Source: Alphaproteobacteria bacterium (lineage in GTDB: Bacteria; Pseudomonadota; Alphaproteobacteria; UBA6615). Taken from it: a DNA stretch of 64,000 bases. The translations under genes were made by a program, and so were the position numbers. Location: positions 1-64,000 of the forward strand of contig JAALLF010000019.1 in the NCBI GenBank assembly GCA_011087645.1, read 5' to 3'. The notes beneath the pieces are model-generated. The model searched no databases. It saw only the letters and a list, made by a program, of their open reading frames with translations, and was not told the origin of the DNA. Shown here one piece after another: positions 1 to 8,859 of this stretch (within the stretch, counting starts at the first letter, position 1; the number at the start of each line of letters is the position of its first letter).

Positions 1-138
1 ACTCCATCTTTGCTTCCAAGATAAAGTGTTGCGTCGACCAGTTGAGATCACCATCTGTTGGTCGTTATCCCAGACGGTCCATTGATAGGTCGCCTCGCCT
101 TCGGCGTCGGTCGACTTCTCGATGACGATCTCGATCAT
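1..138 (-). CDS. Small hypothetical protein, 3' end outside window
   Basis: An open frame starts with ATG at 138 and runs off the window edge, giving at least 46 residues. The start overlaps the TGA stop of the upstream coiled-coil gene as ATGA, which suggests translational coupling. The visible part is acidic and polar, contains the stretch TYQWTVWDNDQQ, and has no signal peptide or membrane segment. I do not recognise the family. The strict overlap is the main evidence that it is a real gene. Confidence 0.5.
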   Translation of the reverse strand, partial: MIEIVIEKSTDAEGEATYQWTVWDNDQQMVISTGRRNTLSWKQRWS

Positions 139-3056
139 GGGTTGGGTTCTCCAAGTGATGAGGCGTTTAACAAATCGCTGAAAACCCACCCGACATCGTT
201 GGGGCCTTCGCCGAAGCGGATGTTTTGCCAGCCATTTTCTGATCCAAGCACGATGACTTCACTGCCCCGAGGCAGGGACTTGACCACCGCCGCAGCGGAC
301 GACGGGCCGACGCGAATATTGGCGCTGCCGACATCTATGGTGGCGCGTATCTCAGCCGGCCCGGTGGGCGCCACCGGTAATATGCGCGGGGTCGCGGCGC
401 TCGATACGGCGGCCGGCTCGACGGCCGGTGGCGGGGGCGCGCGCAGAGAATCGATTTGACTGCGCAGGCCGGTGATCGCCTGCGTTGACCGTTCGATGAT
501 AAGGGCCCGGGCCTCGGGGAGGAGCAGGGGCAAGCCGATCAGGATAACCGCTAGCAACACGAAGACCCGCGAGCGGCGCGGCTTCCAGTCGCGCTGTTGG
601 CGGTAGGCGCGTTCGCGCGCGGTCGGGCCGTCGTGCGATGCCTCCTTTCGCGATTTTTTCGGCTTGGCGCGCCGGTCGGCGACTTCGGTTTCCCAGCTCT
701 CCCGGGCGGCCGCCAATTTGGCGTCGGCGTCGGTTTGCCAGACCAGGCGTGCCTTGTTCAGCCGCGCCTCGGTTTTTTCTTCCGCTTCGCGCAGCGCTTC
801 TGCGATGCGCGCTTCAACGTCTTGGTCGCTCGATTGATCGCCAGTGGATTTGTTTTCCTCCAGGGCGCTGGCATGGGCCGCCTTCAACGCCTCAATCTCC
901 ACCGCGTGTTCGGCCCCTGCATCCTTGATCGCCTGTTGGCGAACCTTTTCGATATCGATATCGTCGGAGCCCTGGTTTTGGCTTTCGTATTGGATGCTGA
1001 GCTCGGCCTCCAGTTCCGCCTTTGCGACCGTCAGGCGCTCTGCTTCCTCGGCCTGCCAGATCTCGCGGGCGACCGATAGGGCGGACTCCGCGTCCGCTTC
1101 CCAAACCTGGCGTGCGGTGGCCAAGCGGGCTTCGACCATTTTCTCGGCCTGCTCTTCGGCCTGACGTGTGGCCTCGGCAAGACGCTCGGCGAGTTCCTGC
1201 TCGCGCTGTTTTTCGTCGCCGGCGCTCGTTTCCGTTTTTGCCGTTGCGGTGCGGTCCGCTTCCTCGGCCTTCCAGGCCTTGCGGGCGGCCAAAAGAGAGG
1301 CCTCTGCCTTGATCTCCCAGGCTTGGCGCGCCTCCGTCAGGTTCGCCTCGGCCTTTGCCTCGGCCTGGTGTAGCGCCTCGGTGAGGCGGTCGGAGGATTC
1401 CTGGTTGGCCTGTTCATCGGTCGCGACGGCGCGCTCTTCAAGGGCGCGCGCGTGGGCGCTTTGCAGATCGGCGATTTCGCGCGCATGTTTGCTCTTCGCC
1501 GCATCGATTGCCGCCTTGCGGGCCTCATCGATGTCGAGCGAAGCGCTATCCAGCTTTTGTCTAAACTGCGCTAACTCGACCTCGAATTCCGAGCGTGCTG
1601 CGCCCAGTCGCTCCGCTTCCTCGGTCTGCCAGGTTGCGCGCGCCGTCGACAGGGCCGCGTCCGCCTCGGCTTGCCAGGTCTCGCTGGCCTCTTTGATGCT
1701 GGCCTGGGTTCTCTGGTCGGCCTGTGCCAGGAGTTCGCCAGCCTCCCGCTCCAGTTGCGCCCGCGTCGTGGCGAGTTGTTCTTGCGCGGCGGTGGCTTGT
1801 GTGGCGAGAAGGTCGGCGTGGGATTTCTGTAAGGCCGCGATCTCGTTGGCATGGGCCGATTGGGCGGCCTCCAATTCGCGCTTGTGGTTTTTCTCGATAT
1901 CGCTTCCGGCGGCGTCGATCTGCTTCTGCAGCCGGGCAGCTTCTTTTTCGAACGCTTTCTTCGCCTTGGCCTGGACGCGTTCGGCGTCGGTCTGCGCTTG
2001 CGCCGCTATCTTCTCCGCGCTCGCGACCAGTCCCGCCGCTTTTTTCTCCGCCTGGCTGACCGCTTTCTCGAGACGACCGACGAATTCCGATTCCAACTGC
2101 TCTTTGGTTTTGGAAATTTGCGCCGTGAGGTCGCTTTGGTGGGTTTCGCGCAATTTGGCGATGACCCGCGCATGCTCGGCCTCGACGGTTTTGATTGCCT
2201 GTTCTCGCGCGGCGTCGATATCAACCGTGCCGGTTTCGTTTTGCCGTTTGAGCTGTGACAGCTCCTGCTCAAAATCCTTTTGCGCGTCGGCCCGGGCACG
2301 GCTGGCCGCCTCTTCGACCTGTTTTTCCAAGTCGGCGATCCGCGCGTTGGCCTCTTCCTCGGCCTGGGCCTCGGCTTGGTGCAGTGCTTCGGTCAGGCGT
2401 TTCTCGAAATTCAGTTCGAGCTGCTCCCTGGCGGCGGTAAGCTGCTCGACAAAATCGCGCGCCAATGCGGCTTCGGCGGCCTGCAGGGCTTGTTTGTGGG
2501 TCTCCTCGGCTTCGCTGCTCGAGGATTCCATTTGCCCACGTAAATCGGAAAGTTCGGCTTCGAGTAGTTTGCGTACGTCGGTGCGACCGTTATCGTCGCC
2601 CCCAATGACGTCGGGCGCGCGCTTCACATGGAGCGCGGACAGGGCCGCCGGTTCGGGCGGTTCGTCTGAGGCCGTATCCGCTTCCACCGCCTCGACAACA
2701 CGCAGTTTGGGGTTTGCGCCGTCGTCGGCGGCCGGCTCCGACGGTACGGACACGTCGATCAAGGCCAGGGTGGTGGCATAGTCCTCATCGAGGTTGATGA
2801 CCCGAAGGACCAGAATGATCGGGATTGGCTCGGTATCGGGCGGCGGCAGATAGACCAGACCCGGAATTTCGTCGAGTTTCAGGGAAAAGGTGCAATCGCC
2901 ATTGTTGCGGCCGTTCGATAGACGCGACAATTGCGGCAGTTTCTCGATGCGGATGGAGAGTTGCTTGTGGTGGCGATAGGGCGACAGCAAGGGACCCAGA
3001 TCGAGCGGGATGCCCTGGGAGACCGAATCTTGCGCTGCGTCCAAATTTGCTACCAT
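135..3056 (-). CDS. Membrane-anchored coiled-coil repeat protein with C-terminal SH3 domain
   Basis: A 973-residue protein in four parts. Residues 1 to about 115 look globular and beta-rich (PGLVYLPPPDTEPIPIILVL). Residues about 165 to 810 are very rich in Ala, Glu, Gln, Arg and Lys and form a long coiled coil. This coil is made of imperfect repeats with recurring elements such as AExxLxxARxxWxxEEAERL and HAxEIxxLxxAHAxAL. A basic stretch (RRSR) and a single membrane segment follow at about 831-848. A proline-rich linker then leads to a bacterial SH3-type domain at about 903-965 (SANIRVGPSS, GSENGWQNIR, GWVFSDLL). The likely topology is a long cytoplasmic rod with a periplasmic SH3 domain that could bind peptidoglycan, but this is inferred. 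The function is unknown; a structural or envelope-organising role is possible. The downstream small gene overlaps its stop codon. Confidence 0.85.
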   Translation of the reverse strand: MVANLDAAQDSVSQGIPLDLGPLLSPYRHHKQLSIRIEKLPQLSRLSNGRNNGDCTFSLKLDEIPGLVYLPPPDTEPIPIILVLRVINLDEDYATTLALIDVSVPSEPAADDGANPKLRVVEAVEADTASDEPPEPAALSALHVKRAPDVIGGDDNGRTDVRKLLEAELSDLRGQMESSSSEAEETHKQALQAAEAALARDFVEQLTAAREQLELNFEKRLTEALHQAEAQAEEEANARIADLEKQVEEAASRARADAQKDFEQELSQLKRQNETGTVDIDAAREQAIKTVEAEHARVIAKLRETHQSDLTAQISKTKEQLESEFVGRLEKAVSQAEKKAAGLVASAEKIAAQAQTDAERVQAKAKKAFEKEAARLQKQIDAAGSDIEKNHKRELEAAQSAHANEIAALQKSHADLLATQATAAQEQLATTRAQLEREAGELLAQADQRTQASIKEASETWQAEADAALSTARATWQTEEAERLGAARSEFEVELAQFRQKLDSASLDIDEARKAAIDAAKSKHAREIADLQSAHARALEERAVATDEQANQESSDRLTEALHQAEAKAEANLTEARQAWEIKAEASLLAARKAWKAEEADRTATAKTETSAGDEKQREQELAERLAEATRQAEEQAEKMVEARLATARQVWEADAESALSVAREIWQAEEAERLTVAKAELEAELSIQYESQNQGSDDIDIEKVRQQAIKDAGAEHAVEIEALKAAHASALEENKSTGDQSSDQDVEARIAEALREAEEKTEARLNKARLVWQTDADAKLAAARESWETEVADRRAKPKKSRKEASHDGPTARERAYRQQRDWKPRRSRVFVLLAVILIGLPLLLPEARALIIERSTQAITGLRSQIDSLRAPPPPAVEPAAVSSAATPRILPVAPTGPAEIRATIDVGSANIRVGPSSAAAVVKSLPRGSEVIVLGSENGWQNIRFGEGPNDVGWVFSDLLNASSLGEPNP

Positions 3057-3355
3057 TCGAATCCGATATCCCCGGTAAATTGCTGAAACCGGGAATGTCG
3101 CCCAACTTCAATCATTAACCGCGCCTAATGCGGTTTACAGCGAAATACCCGAAGTGGTTTCCGCACTTACTTATGTAGAGCCACAAGATTAAATAATCTT
3201 TACTGATCGTTAATACTTGTTTCTATTTTTGCGCAATTTTTACAAATATTAGACGGTACATTTCGGGGGATTCGGCATCGAACCCGAATAGGGCGGCACA
3301 AACGCGATGTCTTGGCCTACTATGGCGGTGATTCGTGACGTTTAAGGGAAGTTCA
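3057..3355. promoter_or_regulatory. A/T-rich divergent intergenic region with dyads
   Basis: This gap separates the divergently transcribed coiled-coil gene and threonine dehydratase gene, so it should hold both promoters. It is clearly richer in A and T than its flanks. A perfect dyad, AAGATT-AAAT-AATCTT, lies at 3185-3200, and an 8-base palindrome TTGCGCAA at 3229-3236. Either could be an operator. No regulator gene is adjacent and no promoter hexamers are convincing enough to place. Confidence 0.35.
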
Positions 3356-4318
3356 ATGAAGGCATTAGCCGAAAGTGTCACCTTGGCTGATGTCGAGGCG
3401 GCGGCCGAGCGTATCGCCAGCCGGGTGCGGCGCACGCCGTGTCTACGCACCCGCTATATCCGCGACCCGCTGCGGTCGGGTCCGACGATGCTGAAACTTG
3501 AGTGTTTGCAAGTCACTGGGGCGTTCAAGGTGCGCGGCGCCAATAACGCTATTCTTCAGCTCGATGACGCGGCGCTGGCGCGGGGCATGATCACCGCCTC
3601 GGGCGGCAATCATGGGCTTGCGGTGGCTTATGGGGCACAGGCCTCCGGTTGCCCGGCAATCGTCTACTTGCCGGAGAATACACCGGCGGAAAAGGCCGAG
3701 AAAATCCGCGGTTGGGGTGCCGAGGTCGTGGTCGAAGGGGCTGTCTGGGATGATGCCGAGAGCGCCGCCTTGGCGCGCGCCGAAAGCGAGGGTCTGACCT
3801 ACATTCACCCCTTCGCCGATCCCGCGGTGATCGCCGGGCAGGGGACCATCGCCCGGGAAATGTTGAAACAGTCGCCGGATATCGACGTCATTGTCGCTGG
3901 TATCGGCGGCGGCGGGCTGATCGCCGGGGTGGCGCTGGCCGCCAAGGCGATTAACCCTAAAATCAAGGTCATCGGCGTCGAACCGGCCGGCGCACCGACC
4001 CTCGCCAATAGCTTGAAGGCGGGCGCCGTGGTGACCCTGGACGCCATCGACAGCGACGCCAATACATTGGCGCCCCGGCGCAGCGCCGATATCAATCTGG
4101 CGATCATCGAAAAGTATGTCGACGATATCGTGTTGGTCAGCGACGATGAGATGCGCGCCGCCGCCCAATGGCTGTGGTTCGAGATGGGCCAGGCGGTCGA
4201 GCTTGCCGGCGCGGCGGCGGTCGCGGCGATCCAAACCGGCCGGGCCGCCGCACCTGACGATCAAATCATGGCCGCCATCGTCTGCGGCACCGGCACGGCG
4301 GGGTTGCCAGCGGCATGA
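3356..4318 (+). CDS. Threonine dehydratase-like PLP enzyme
   Basis: A 320-residue fold type II pyridoxal-phosphate enzyme of the catabolic threonine ammonia-lyase / serine racemase family. Such enzymes deaminate L-threonine or L-serine to the 2-oxo acid, or racemise serine. Lys58 in GAFKVRGANN is the expected Schiff-base lysine. SGGNHG follows at about 84-89, and the glycine loop GGGGL at about 182-186 binds the PLP phosphate. There is no C-terminal ACT domain, so allosteric isoleucine control is unlikely. A GTG at 3335 is in frame, but ATG 3356 has a well-placed AAGGGA ribosome site and is preferred. The stop overlaps the start of the PhzF-like gene (ATGA), so the two are probably translated together. 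Confidence 0.88.
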   Translation: MKALAESVTLADVEAAAERIASRVRRTPCLRTRYIRDPLRSGPTMLKLECLQVTGAFKVRGANNAILQLDDAALARGMITASGGNHGLAVAYGAQASGCPAIVYLPENTPAEKAEKIRGWGAEVVVEGAVWDDAESAALARAESEGLTYIHPFADPAVIAGQGTIAREMLKQSPDIDVIVAGIGGGGLIAGVALAAKAINPKIKVIGVEPAGAPTLANSLKAGAVVTLDAIDSDANTLAPRRSADINLAIIEKYVDDIVLVSDDEMRAAAQWLWFEMGQAVELAGAAAVAAIQTGRAAAPDDQIMAAIVCGTGTAGLPAA

Positions 4319-5223
4319 AGTTGGAATTCGTAACCGTCGATGTTTTCACCGACCGGCAGTTCGGCGGCAATCCGCTGGCCGTGGTGGTCGATGGGGCGGG
4401 GCTGTCGGATGCGCAAATGCAGACGATCGCGGCGGAGTTCAATCTGTCCGAGACGACGTTCGTTCTACCACCGCAGAATGCAGATCATAGTGCCCAGGTG
4501 CGGATCTTTACGCCACGCGCGGAATTGCCGTTTGCCGGTCATCCCAATGTTGGCACCGCCTTCGTTCTGGCGCAGCGGCTCGCGCAAGATAGTTCTTCAC
4601 CGGAGGTGGATCACCTCATGTTCGAGGAGGCCGCCGGGTTGGTGCGAATGGAACTTCTGCGCGAACGCGGAGCGGTGGTCGGCGCGCGCCTGGCGTCACC
4701 GATGCCCTTCGAAATGGGTGACGAAGTGCCGGTCGACATTATTGCTGATGCCTGCGGTCTTTCGGTCGACGATATCGAAACCGAAAATCACCCGCCGCTC
4801 ATCGCGAGCTGTGGCGTACCCTTTGTGATTGCTGAAGTGAAGGATTGCGAAGTGTTGGCCACCGCGAAGCCCCGTGCGCATATATTTGAACGCCACCTGC
4901 CGCCAAATCGAATGACCGGCATCCATCTGCATGCGCGCGCCATTCTGCAAGAGGTCGATATTCAATCGCGCATGTTCGCACCGCTGCATGGGATCAACGA
5001 AGACCCGGCGACCGGCAGCGCGAATGTCGCCCTGATCGGCCTGTTGGCGCATCTGCAGGACGATCCCAACGAGATGATGGAAAGACGCATCGGTCAGGGC
5101 TATGCCTTGGGACGTCCCAGTATTCTCAACGCGGCCGCCGAAATAAAGGACGACGGGACTATCGCCACCTATATCGGCGGCACCTGCGTACCAGTGATGC
5201 GCGGTACCCTCGAGATCGTCTAG
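4315..5223 (+). CDS. PhzF-family isomerase/epimerase-like protein
   Basis: A 302-residue protein of the PhzF (phenazine biosynthesis-like) family, with the two-lobed diaminopimelate-epimerase fold. The start, VDVFTDRQFGGNPLAVV, is diagnostic, as are the N-terminal PFAGHPN and the late DPATGSAN motif. Glu46 in LSETTF is the position of the catalytic acid in PhzF. Most members outside phenazine clusters have unknown substrates, and no other phenazine genes are present. Coupling to the threonine dehydratase-like gene by a 4-base overlap suggests a shared amino-acid substrate route. The stop codon overlaps that of the convergent cupin gene. Confidence 0.88.
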   Translation: MKLEFVTVDVFTDRQFGGNPLAVVVDGAGLSDAQMQTIAAEFNLSETTFVLPPQNADHSAQVRIFTPRAELPFAGHPNVGTAFVLAQRLAQDSSSPEVDHLMFEEAAGLVRMELLRERGAVVGARLASPMPFEMGDEVPVDIIADACGLSVDDIETENHPPLIASCGVPFVIAEVKDCEVLATAKPRAHIFERHLPPNRMTGIHLHARAILQEVDIQSRMFAPLHGINEDPATGSANVALIGLLAHLQDDPNEMMERRIGQGYALGRPSILNAAAEIKDDGTIATYIGGTCVPVMRGTLEIV

Positions 5224-5750
5224 CCCTTCGCGTCGATCAGCACGAAGGCGATGCGGCACGGTTCGCTGCCGCGGTTGATGTAGCCGTGGGCGGTGCCTTG
5301 TTGGACGAAGGTGTCGCCGGCCGCGAGATGGACTTCGCCAGTGTCGAGGATCATGTCGATCTCACCCGATATGACGACCGCGAAATCGACCGAACGGGTG
5401 GTGTGCAACGAGCGGTGGGCGCCGGCCCGGTCGGCGTTTTGATCCGGGTCGAGCCCCATTTCGGCGAGCATGGCTTCGTTGTCGATATCCGGCGCTTCGG
5501 CTTCAGGCGGGAAGTCGACCATCCGAAAGACGGCGCCGCCATCGGGCGGCGCCACGGGGAAATCGCCCAGCGACCAATCGGCGTCAGCCGAGAATTCCGG
5601 CGGGCTGGTCTCGGTGCGCCATAGCATGGTCGAGGTTACCCCCGAGGCGCGGTGGCGCTCATTGGGCGCCGGACCTTCGAACATTACGGTGGCGTTGCCG
5701 TTGCTGTCATGGCCGGTGACCACCCGACGGACGGTCGGTATCGCCGCCAC
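5220..5750 (-). CDS. Cupin domain protein
   Basis: A 176-residue single-domain cupin. The N-terminal part (VRRVVTGHDSNGNA) resembles cupins that sit beside hydroxyacid or aromatic-catabolism enzymes. The cupin barrel follows at about 105-170: SVDFAVVISGEIDMIL, then AAGDTFVQQGTAHGY. Only some of the usual metal-binding histidines are visible, so catalysis is uncertain. The start is a GTG, four bases after the stop of the upstream dehydrogenase gene, which supports an operon read 7620 to 5220. Confidence 0.8.
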   Translation of the reverse strand: MAAIPTVRRVVTGHDSNGNATVMFEGPAPNERHRASGVTSTMLWRTETSPPEFSADADWSLGDFPVAPPDGGAVFRMVDFPPEAEAPDIDNEAMLAEMGLDPDQNADRAGAHRSLHTTRSVDFAVVISGEIDMILDTGEVHLAAGDTFVQQGTAHGYINRGSEPCRIAFVLIDAKG

Positions 5751-5754
5751 GCGC

Positions 5755-6636
5755 TTAAGCCGAGCCGCGCGGAATCCCGGCGGCCTCTTCCAGCAGTTCG
5801 AGGATCACGGCGGCGTCCTTTTCCTGCCAACCGCGCGCTTCGGCATTCCTGTAATAAGACGAGGCGACGTCGAATAGCGGTGTCGGCACGTCGAGTTTCT
5901 TGGCGAACTCGTCGATAATGACGATGTCCTTTAGCTGGATCGCCAGGGCGGCTGTGATGTTGTTCTCGTAGTCGCCTGCCACCCACTGCGAAGCGCGGGT
6001 GTTGAAAATCTGCAAGCGGGCGGAGCTTTTGCTGACCACATCGACGAACAGGTCGAGGTCGATGCCGGCCTTGCGGGCCATCACGAAAGCTTCGGCGCAG
6101 GTCAGATTGTGGATCGCCACCATCAGGTTCAAAATGTATTTGATTTTGATGCTCATGCCGAACTCGCCGACATAGGTCACCGAGCTGCAAAACGAGTTGA
6201 GCGCTTCTTCGACCCGGTCGAACGCTTCTTTCTCGCCACTGACCGTCATTGCCAGTTCGCCGGCCTGCGATTGGGGCCGGGCGCCGGACACGGGACAGTC
6301 GAGCAGGGTCACGCCGGCTTCGGCCAACTGCGCGTGGAAAGCGTCCTTGGTCTCCTCCGGAAACGTGCAACAATCGGCGACCACCAGGCCTTGCTTGCCG
6401 GCATTTGCCAGGGCGGCCATCGTCTCTTCGTAAGCGGCGATATTGGCCACCGCGACGACCACGAGATCGCTCTGCGCGGCGACCGCGGCCGCATCGTCGA
6501 CCGGCTGTGCGCCGGCGTCGGTTACGCGTGCAATATCAATGTCATAGCCAACGACATTGTGTCCTCCCTTGAGCATGTTCTTGGCGACGCCGTTGCCGAT
6601 ATTGCCGAGCCCAATTACGCCAGTATTAATTGCCAT
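5755..6636 (-). CDS. NAD(P)-dependent 3-hydroxyisobutyrate dehydrogenase-like reductase
   Basis: A 293-residue beta-hydroxyacid dehydrogenase family protein. The N-terminal Rossmann motif is IGLGNIGNGVAKNM (about residues 8-21), followed by the substrate signature DCPVSGA near 133. The C-terminal helical domain contains KIKYILNLMVA; the lysine of this KxxxN pattern is the family's catalytic residue. Members reduce or oxidise 3-hydroxyisobutyrate, tartronate semialdehyde or related compounds; the substrate here is not known. A GAGGAAG ribosome site precedes ATG 6636. It lies between a paralogous dehydrogenase and a cupin, all on the same strand. Confidence 0.87.
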   Translation of the reverse strand: MAINTGVIGLGNIGNGVAKNMLKGGHNVVGYDIDIARVTDAGAQPVDDAAAVAAQSDLVVVAVANIAAYEETMAALANAGKQGLVVADCCTFPEETKDAFHAQLAEAGVTLLDCPVSGARPQSQAGELAMTVSGEKEAFDRVEEALNSFCSSVTYVGEFGMSIKIKYILNLMVAIHNLTCAEAFVMARKAGIDLDLFVDVVSKSSARLQIFNTRASQWVAGDYENNITAALAIQLKDIVIIDEFAKKLDVPTPLFDVASSYYRNAEARGWQEKDAAVILELLEEAAGIPRGSA

Positions 6637-6678
6637 TTTGGTCTTCCTCTTAACTTTGCTTTGTTGAGTTGGATGTCG

Positions 6679-7620
6679 CTATTTCTTCGCCGCTTTACGT
6701 TTCCGCGCCGGCGCCTTTTTCTTGCGCCGCGGGATGCCGGCCATCTGTTCGTAGATATGCGTGATCACGCCGGGATCTTCGCTGCCGAGGCCTTGCGCCA
6801 AAGCAGCGAAGGTCGGCGCCATGGCGTTCAAGAACACCGGCACCGGCACGTTATAGTCCTTGGCGTATTGTTCGATCAGCTCATTGTCTTTCATCATGAT
6901 GGTGAGATCGGCGGTTTTGACCCGCGGATCGGCATACTCGCCCTCGAACATCAACGGACCGCGATATTCGACCACCCGCGAATTGCCGGCTGACGGCTTG
7001 AGTACTTCTTGGAACATTTTGAGGTCGACCCCGGATGCGCGGGCCAGGGTTATCGCTTCGGCGAGTACCGCATCGTGCCCGCAGATCATCATATTGATCA
7101 GCAACTTTAGCTTGGTGCTCTCGCCGAAGGGGCCGACATAATAGTGGATCTTCGAATAGCCAGGCAGCATCGGTTTGACTTTGTTGAAGGCCGACTTGGG
7201 GCCGCTGACCATGATCGAGATTTCGCCGGCCTCGGCTTGCCGGCCGGCGCCGCTGACCGGTGTGTCGAGCATGGTGGCGCCTTTTTTGGCCAGGGCCACC
7301 CGGTTGCGTTCCTTTTCGTCCATCGAGACCGTGCTGGATTCCAGCACGATCAGGCCTTTCTTGGCGCCGGCGGTCAGACCAGTCTTGCCATGGACCACCT
7401 CGTCGAGAATGGCGGCGGTGGCGACAGAGGTAATGACGATGTCGGATTTGCGGGCGACTTCGGCGTTGGTTTTCGCCACCGTGCCGCCGGCCGATTTGAA
7501 TTTGCGCGCCCGCGCCGGGCTGGGATCGAAGCCGGTCACGGTGAAGCCGTTCTTCACCAAATTAGCAGCGAACGCGCCACCCATGATACCAAGCCCGCAC
7601 ACGCCGATGCGTAAACTCAT
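6679..7620 (-). CDS. NAD(P)-dependent beta-hydroxyacid dehydrogenase with lysine-rich tail
   Basis: A 313-residue paralogue of the next gene in the operon. It has an N-terminal Rossmann motif (GLGIMGGAFAANL), DTPVSGAG near residue 139 and KLKLLINMMI as the catalytic helix. About 14 extra residues at the C terminus form a strongly basic tail (KKKAPARKRKAAKK). This is unusual for a soluble dehydrogenase and could bind nucleic acid or anionic surfaces. A good ribosome site (GGGGAGAG) precedes ATG 7620. The tandem pair suggests two steps on related hydroxyacids or one duplicated activity. Confidence 0.87.
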   Translation of the reverse strand: MSLRIGVCGLGIMGGAFAANLVKNGFTVTGFDPSPARARKFKSAGGTVAKTNAEVARKSDIVITSVATAAILDEVVHGKTGLTAGAKKGLIVLESSTVSMDEKERNRVALAKKGATMLDTPVSGAGRQAEAGEISIMVSGPKSAFNKVKPMLPGYSKIHYYVGPFGESTKLKLLINMMICGHDAVLAEAITLARASGVDLKMFQEVLKPSAGNSRVVEYRGPLMFEGEYADPRVKTADLTIMMKDNELIEQYAKDYNVPVPVFLNAMAPTFAALAQGLGSEDPGVITHIYEQMAGIPRRKKKAPARKRKAAKK

Positions 7621-7752
7621 GACCGCTCTCCCCGAGGTTTGTTCTTGTTGGCGCGAGTATAGCGGTACGATCGACGCGCGACGAAAGGAAAAGACGAGAG
7701 GGGTGAGGTGTATCCGGGTTGGTTTTTATTGTTTAAGGATCGCAGCGAGCGT

Positions 7753-7826
7753 CTTCATCCTTCGACAAGCTCAGGATGAGGTTGAACTCTACCTAGCCCT
7801 CATGTTGAGCTTGTCGAAACATGAGG
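7753..7826. repeat. Dispersed inverted repeat, TCGACAAGCTCAGGATGAGG type
   Basis: Two inverted arms of the same element, CCTTCGACAAGCTCAGGATGAGG-like and its complement CCTCATGTTGAGCTTGTCGAA-like, are separated by about 16 bases. Similar elements recur at 13143, 23748, 25187, 31170, 61061 and 62130. This copy lies immediately upstream of the crotonase gene and could form a hairpin in its leader. Confidence 0.8.
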
Positions 7827-7858
7827 TGAAACGCAGTGGCATCCATAGTGAGGATAAG

Positions 7859-8671
7859 ATGACAAGCGCGGAACAATTGGCCGAGACCACGGATGAACCC
7901 GTCCTATTGCGCGACGACGCCGACGGGGTGTCCACGCTAACGCTCAATCGGCCGAAATCGGGCAACAGTCTGTCCCATGCGCTGGTGGCCGCCTTGCAAT
8001 CGACGCTGGAGGATATCGCCGGCGATCCGAGCGTGCGGGTGGTGGTGTTCGCGGCGTCGGGTAAACATTTCTGCACTGGCCACGATTTGAAAGAATCCCT
8101 AGCGACCAAGACCGGCGCGGATAAAGCGGCGTCGAACCACGCGTGCAACGTGATGATGCAAACCATCGTCGAGCTGCCCCAACCGGTGATTGCGCGGGTG
8201 CACGGCACAGCCACCGCGTCAGGCTGCGAGTTGGCCTCGAGCTGCGATTTGATCGTCGCCTCGGACGTTGCCCGCTTCGCCACCCCCGGCGTCAATATTG
8301 GGTTCTGGTGCTATACGCCGCAGGTCGCGTTAAGCCGGGTGGTATCGCGCAAGCAGGCGTTGGAAATGCTGCTGACCGGCGATTTGATCGATGCCCAAGA
8401 AGCCCTGCGCATTGGTCTGGTCAATCGAGTGGTGCCGCTGGCCGATCTTGACGCCGCCGTCGGTGGACTGGCCGCGAAGATCGCCAGCAAGTCGTCCGAA
8501 GCGGTGGCGCGCGGCAAACAGTCCTTCTATCGCCAGTACGAGATGACCCGCAGCGGCGCCTATGACTATGTCACCAAAGACGTCATCCCCGAGGCGTTCG
8601 AGGCCGACGATGCGCGCGAAGGCATCGCCGCCTTCGTCGAAAAACGACCGCCGGCATGGAAAGGGCGGTAA
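7859..8671 (+). CDS. Enoyl-CoA hydratase/isomerase family protein
   Basis: A 270-residue crotonase. It shows the CoA-binding loops ASGKHFCTGHDLKE (about 63-76) and ATASGCELASSCDLI, plus ATPGVNIGFW where other members carry the second catalytic acid. It closely resembles the enoyl-CoA hydratase domain-containing group, with Cys-rich loops and an FW rather than PE pair, so hydratase activity is not certain. The reading frame stays open far upstream, but that stretch is translated repeat DNA. ATG 7859 with GAGG just upstream is the better start. It appears to be transcribed alone. Confidence 0.85.
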   Translation: MTSAEQLAETTDEPVLLRDDADGVSTLTLNRPKSGNSLSHALVAALQSTLEDIAGDPSVRVVVFAASGKHFCTGHDLKESLATKTGADKAASNHACNVMMQTIVELPQPVIARVHGTATASGCELASSCDLIVASDVARFATPGVNIGFWCYTPQVALSRVVSRKQALEMLLTGDLIDAQEALRIGLVNRVVPLADLDAAVGGLAAKIASKSSEAVARGKQSFYRQYEMTRSGAYDYVTKDVIPEAFEADDAREGIAAFVEKRPPAWKGR

Positions 8672-8859
8672 GCCTCGCCCCCTAATCAGTTAGTCTAGTT
8701 CCGTCGGCAAATCCGGCCCTGTACGGTGCCCACCGTGGCGTCCTCGCATTAAGTTGAGTAGGCTATTTTCAAATAGCGGGTAACCTGTACACTGAAATTT
8801 CCAAATTATGGCAAGGTGGTGGTAAACCACTGTGAAAACAAAGAGTTAAATAGGGCAGG

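Noticed and set aside
1168..2781. A 537-codon open frame on the plus strand opposite the coiled-coil gene
   Set aside because: It is the antisense of Ala/Glu/Arg-rich repeat codons, giving a Ser/Ala/Cys-rich protein with no ribosome site; the minus-strand gene has a recognisable architecture.
7175..7858. Upstream extension of the crotonase frame
   Set aside because: It reads through a dehydrogenase gene and a repeat (LSKHE peptide). The domain begins at 7859 with a good ribosome site.
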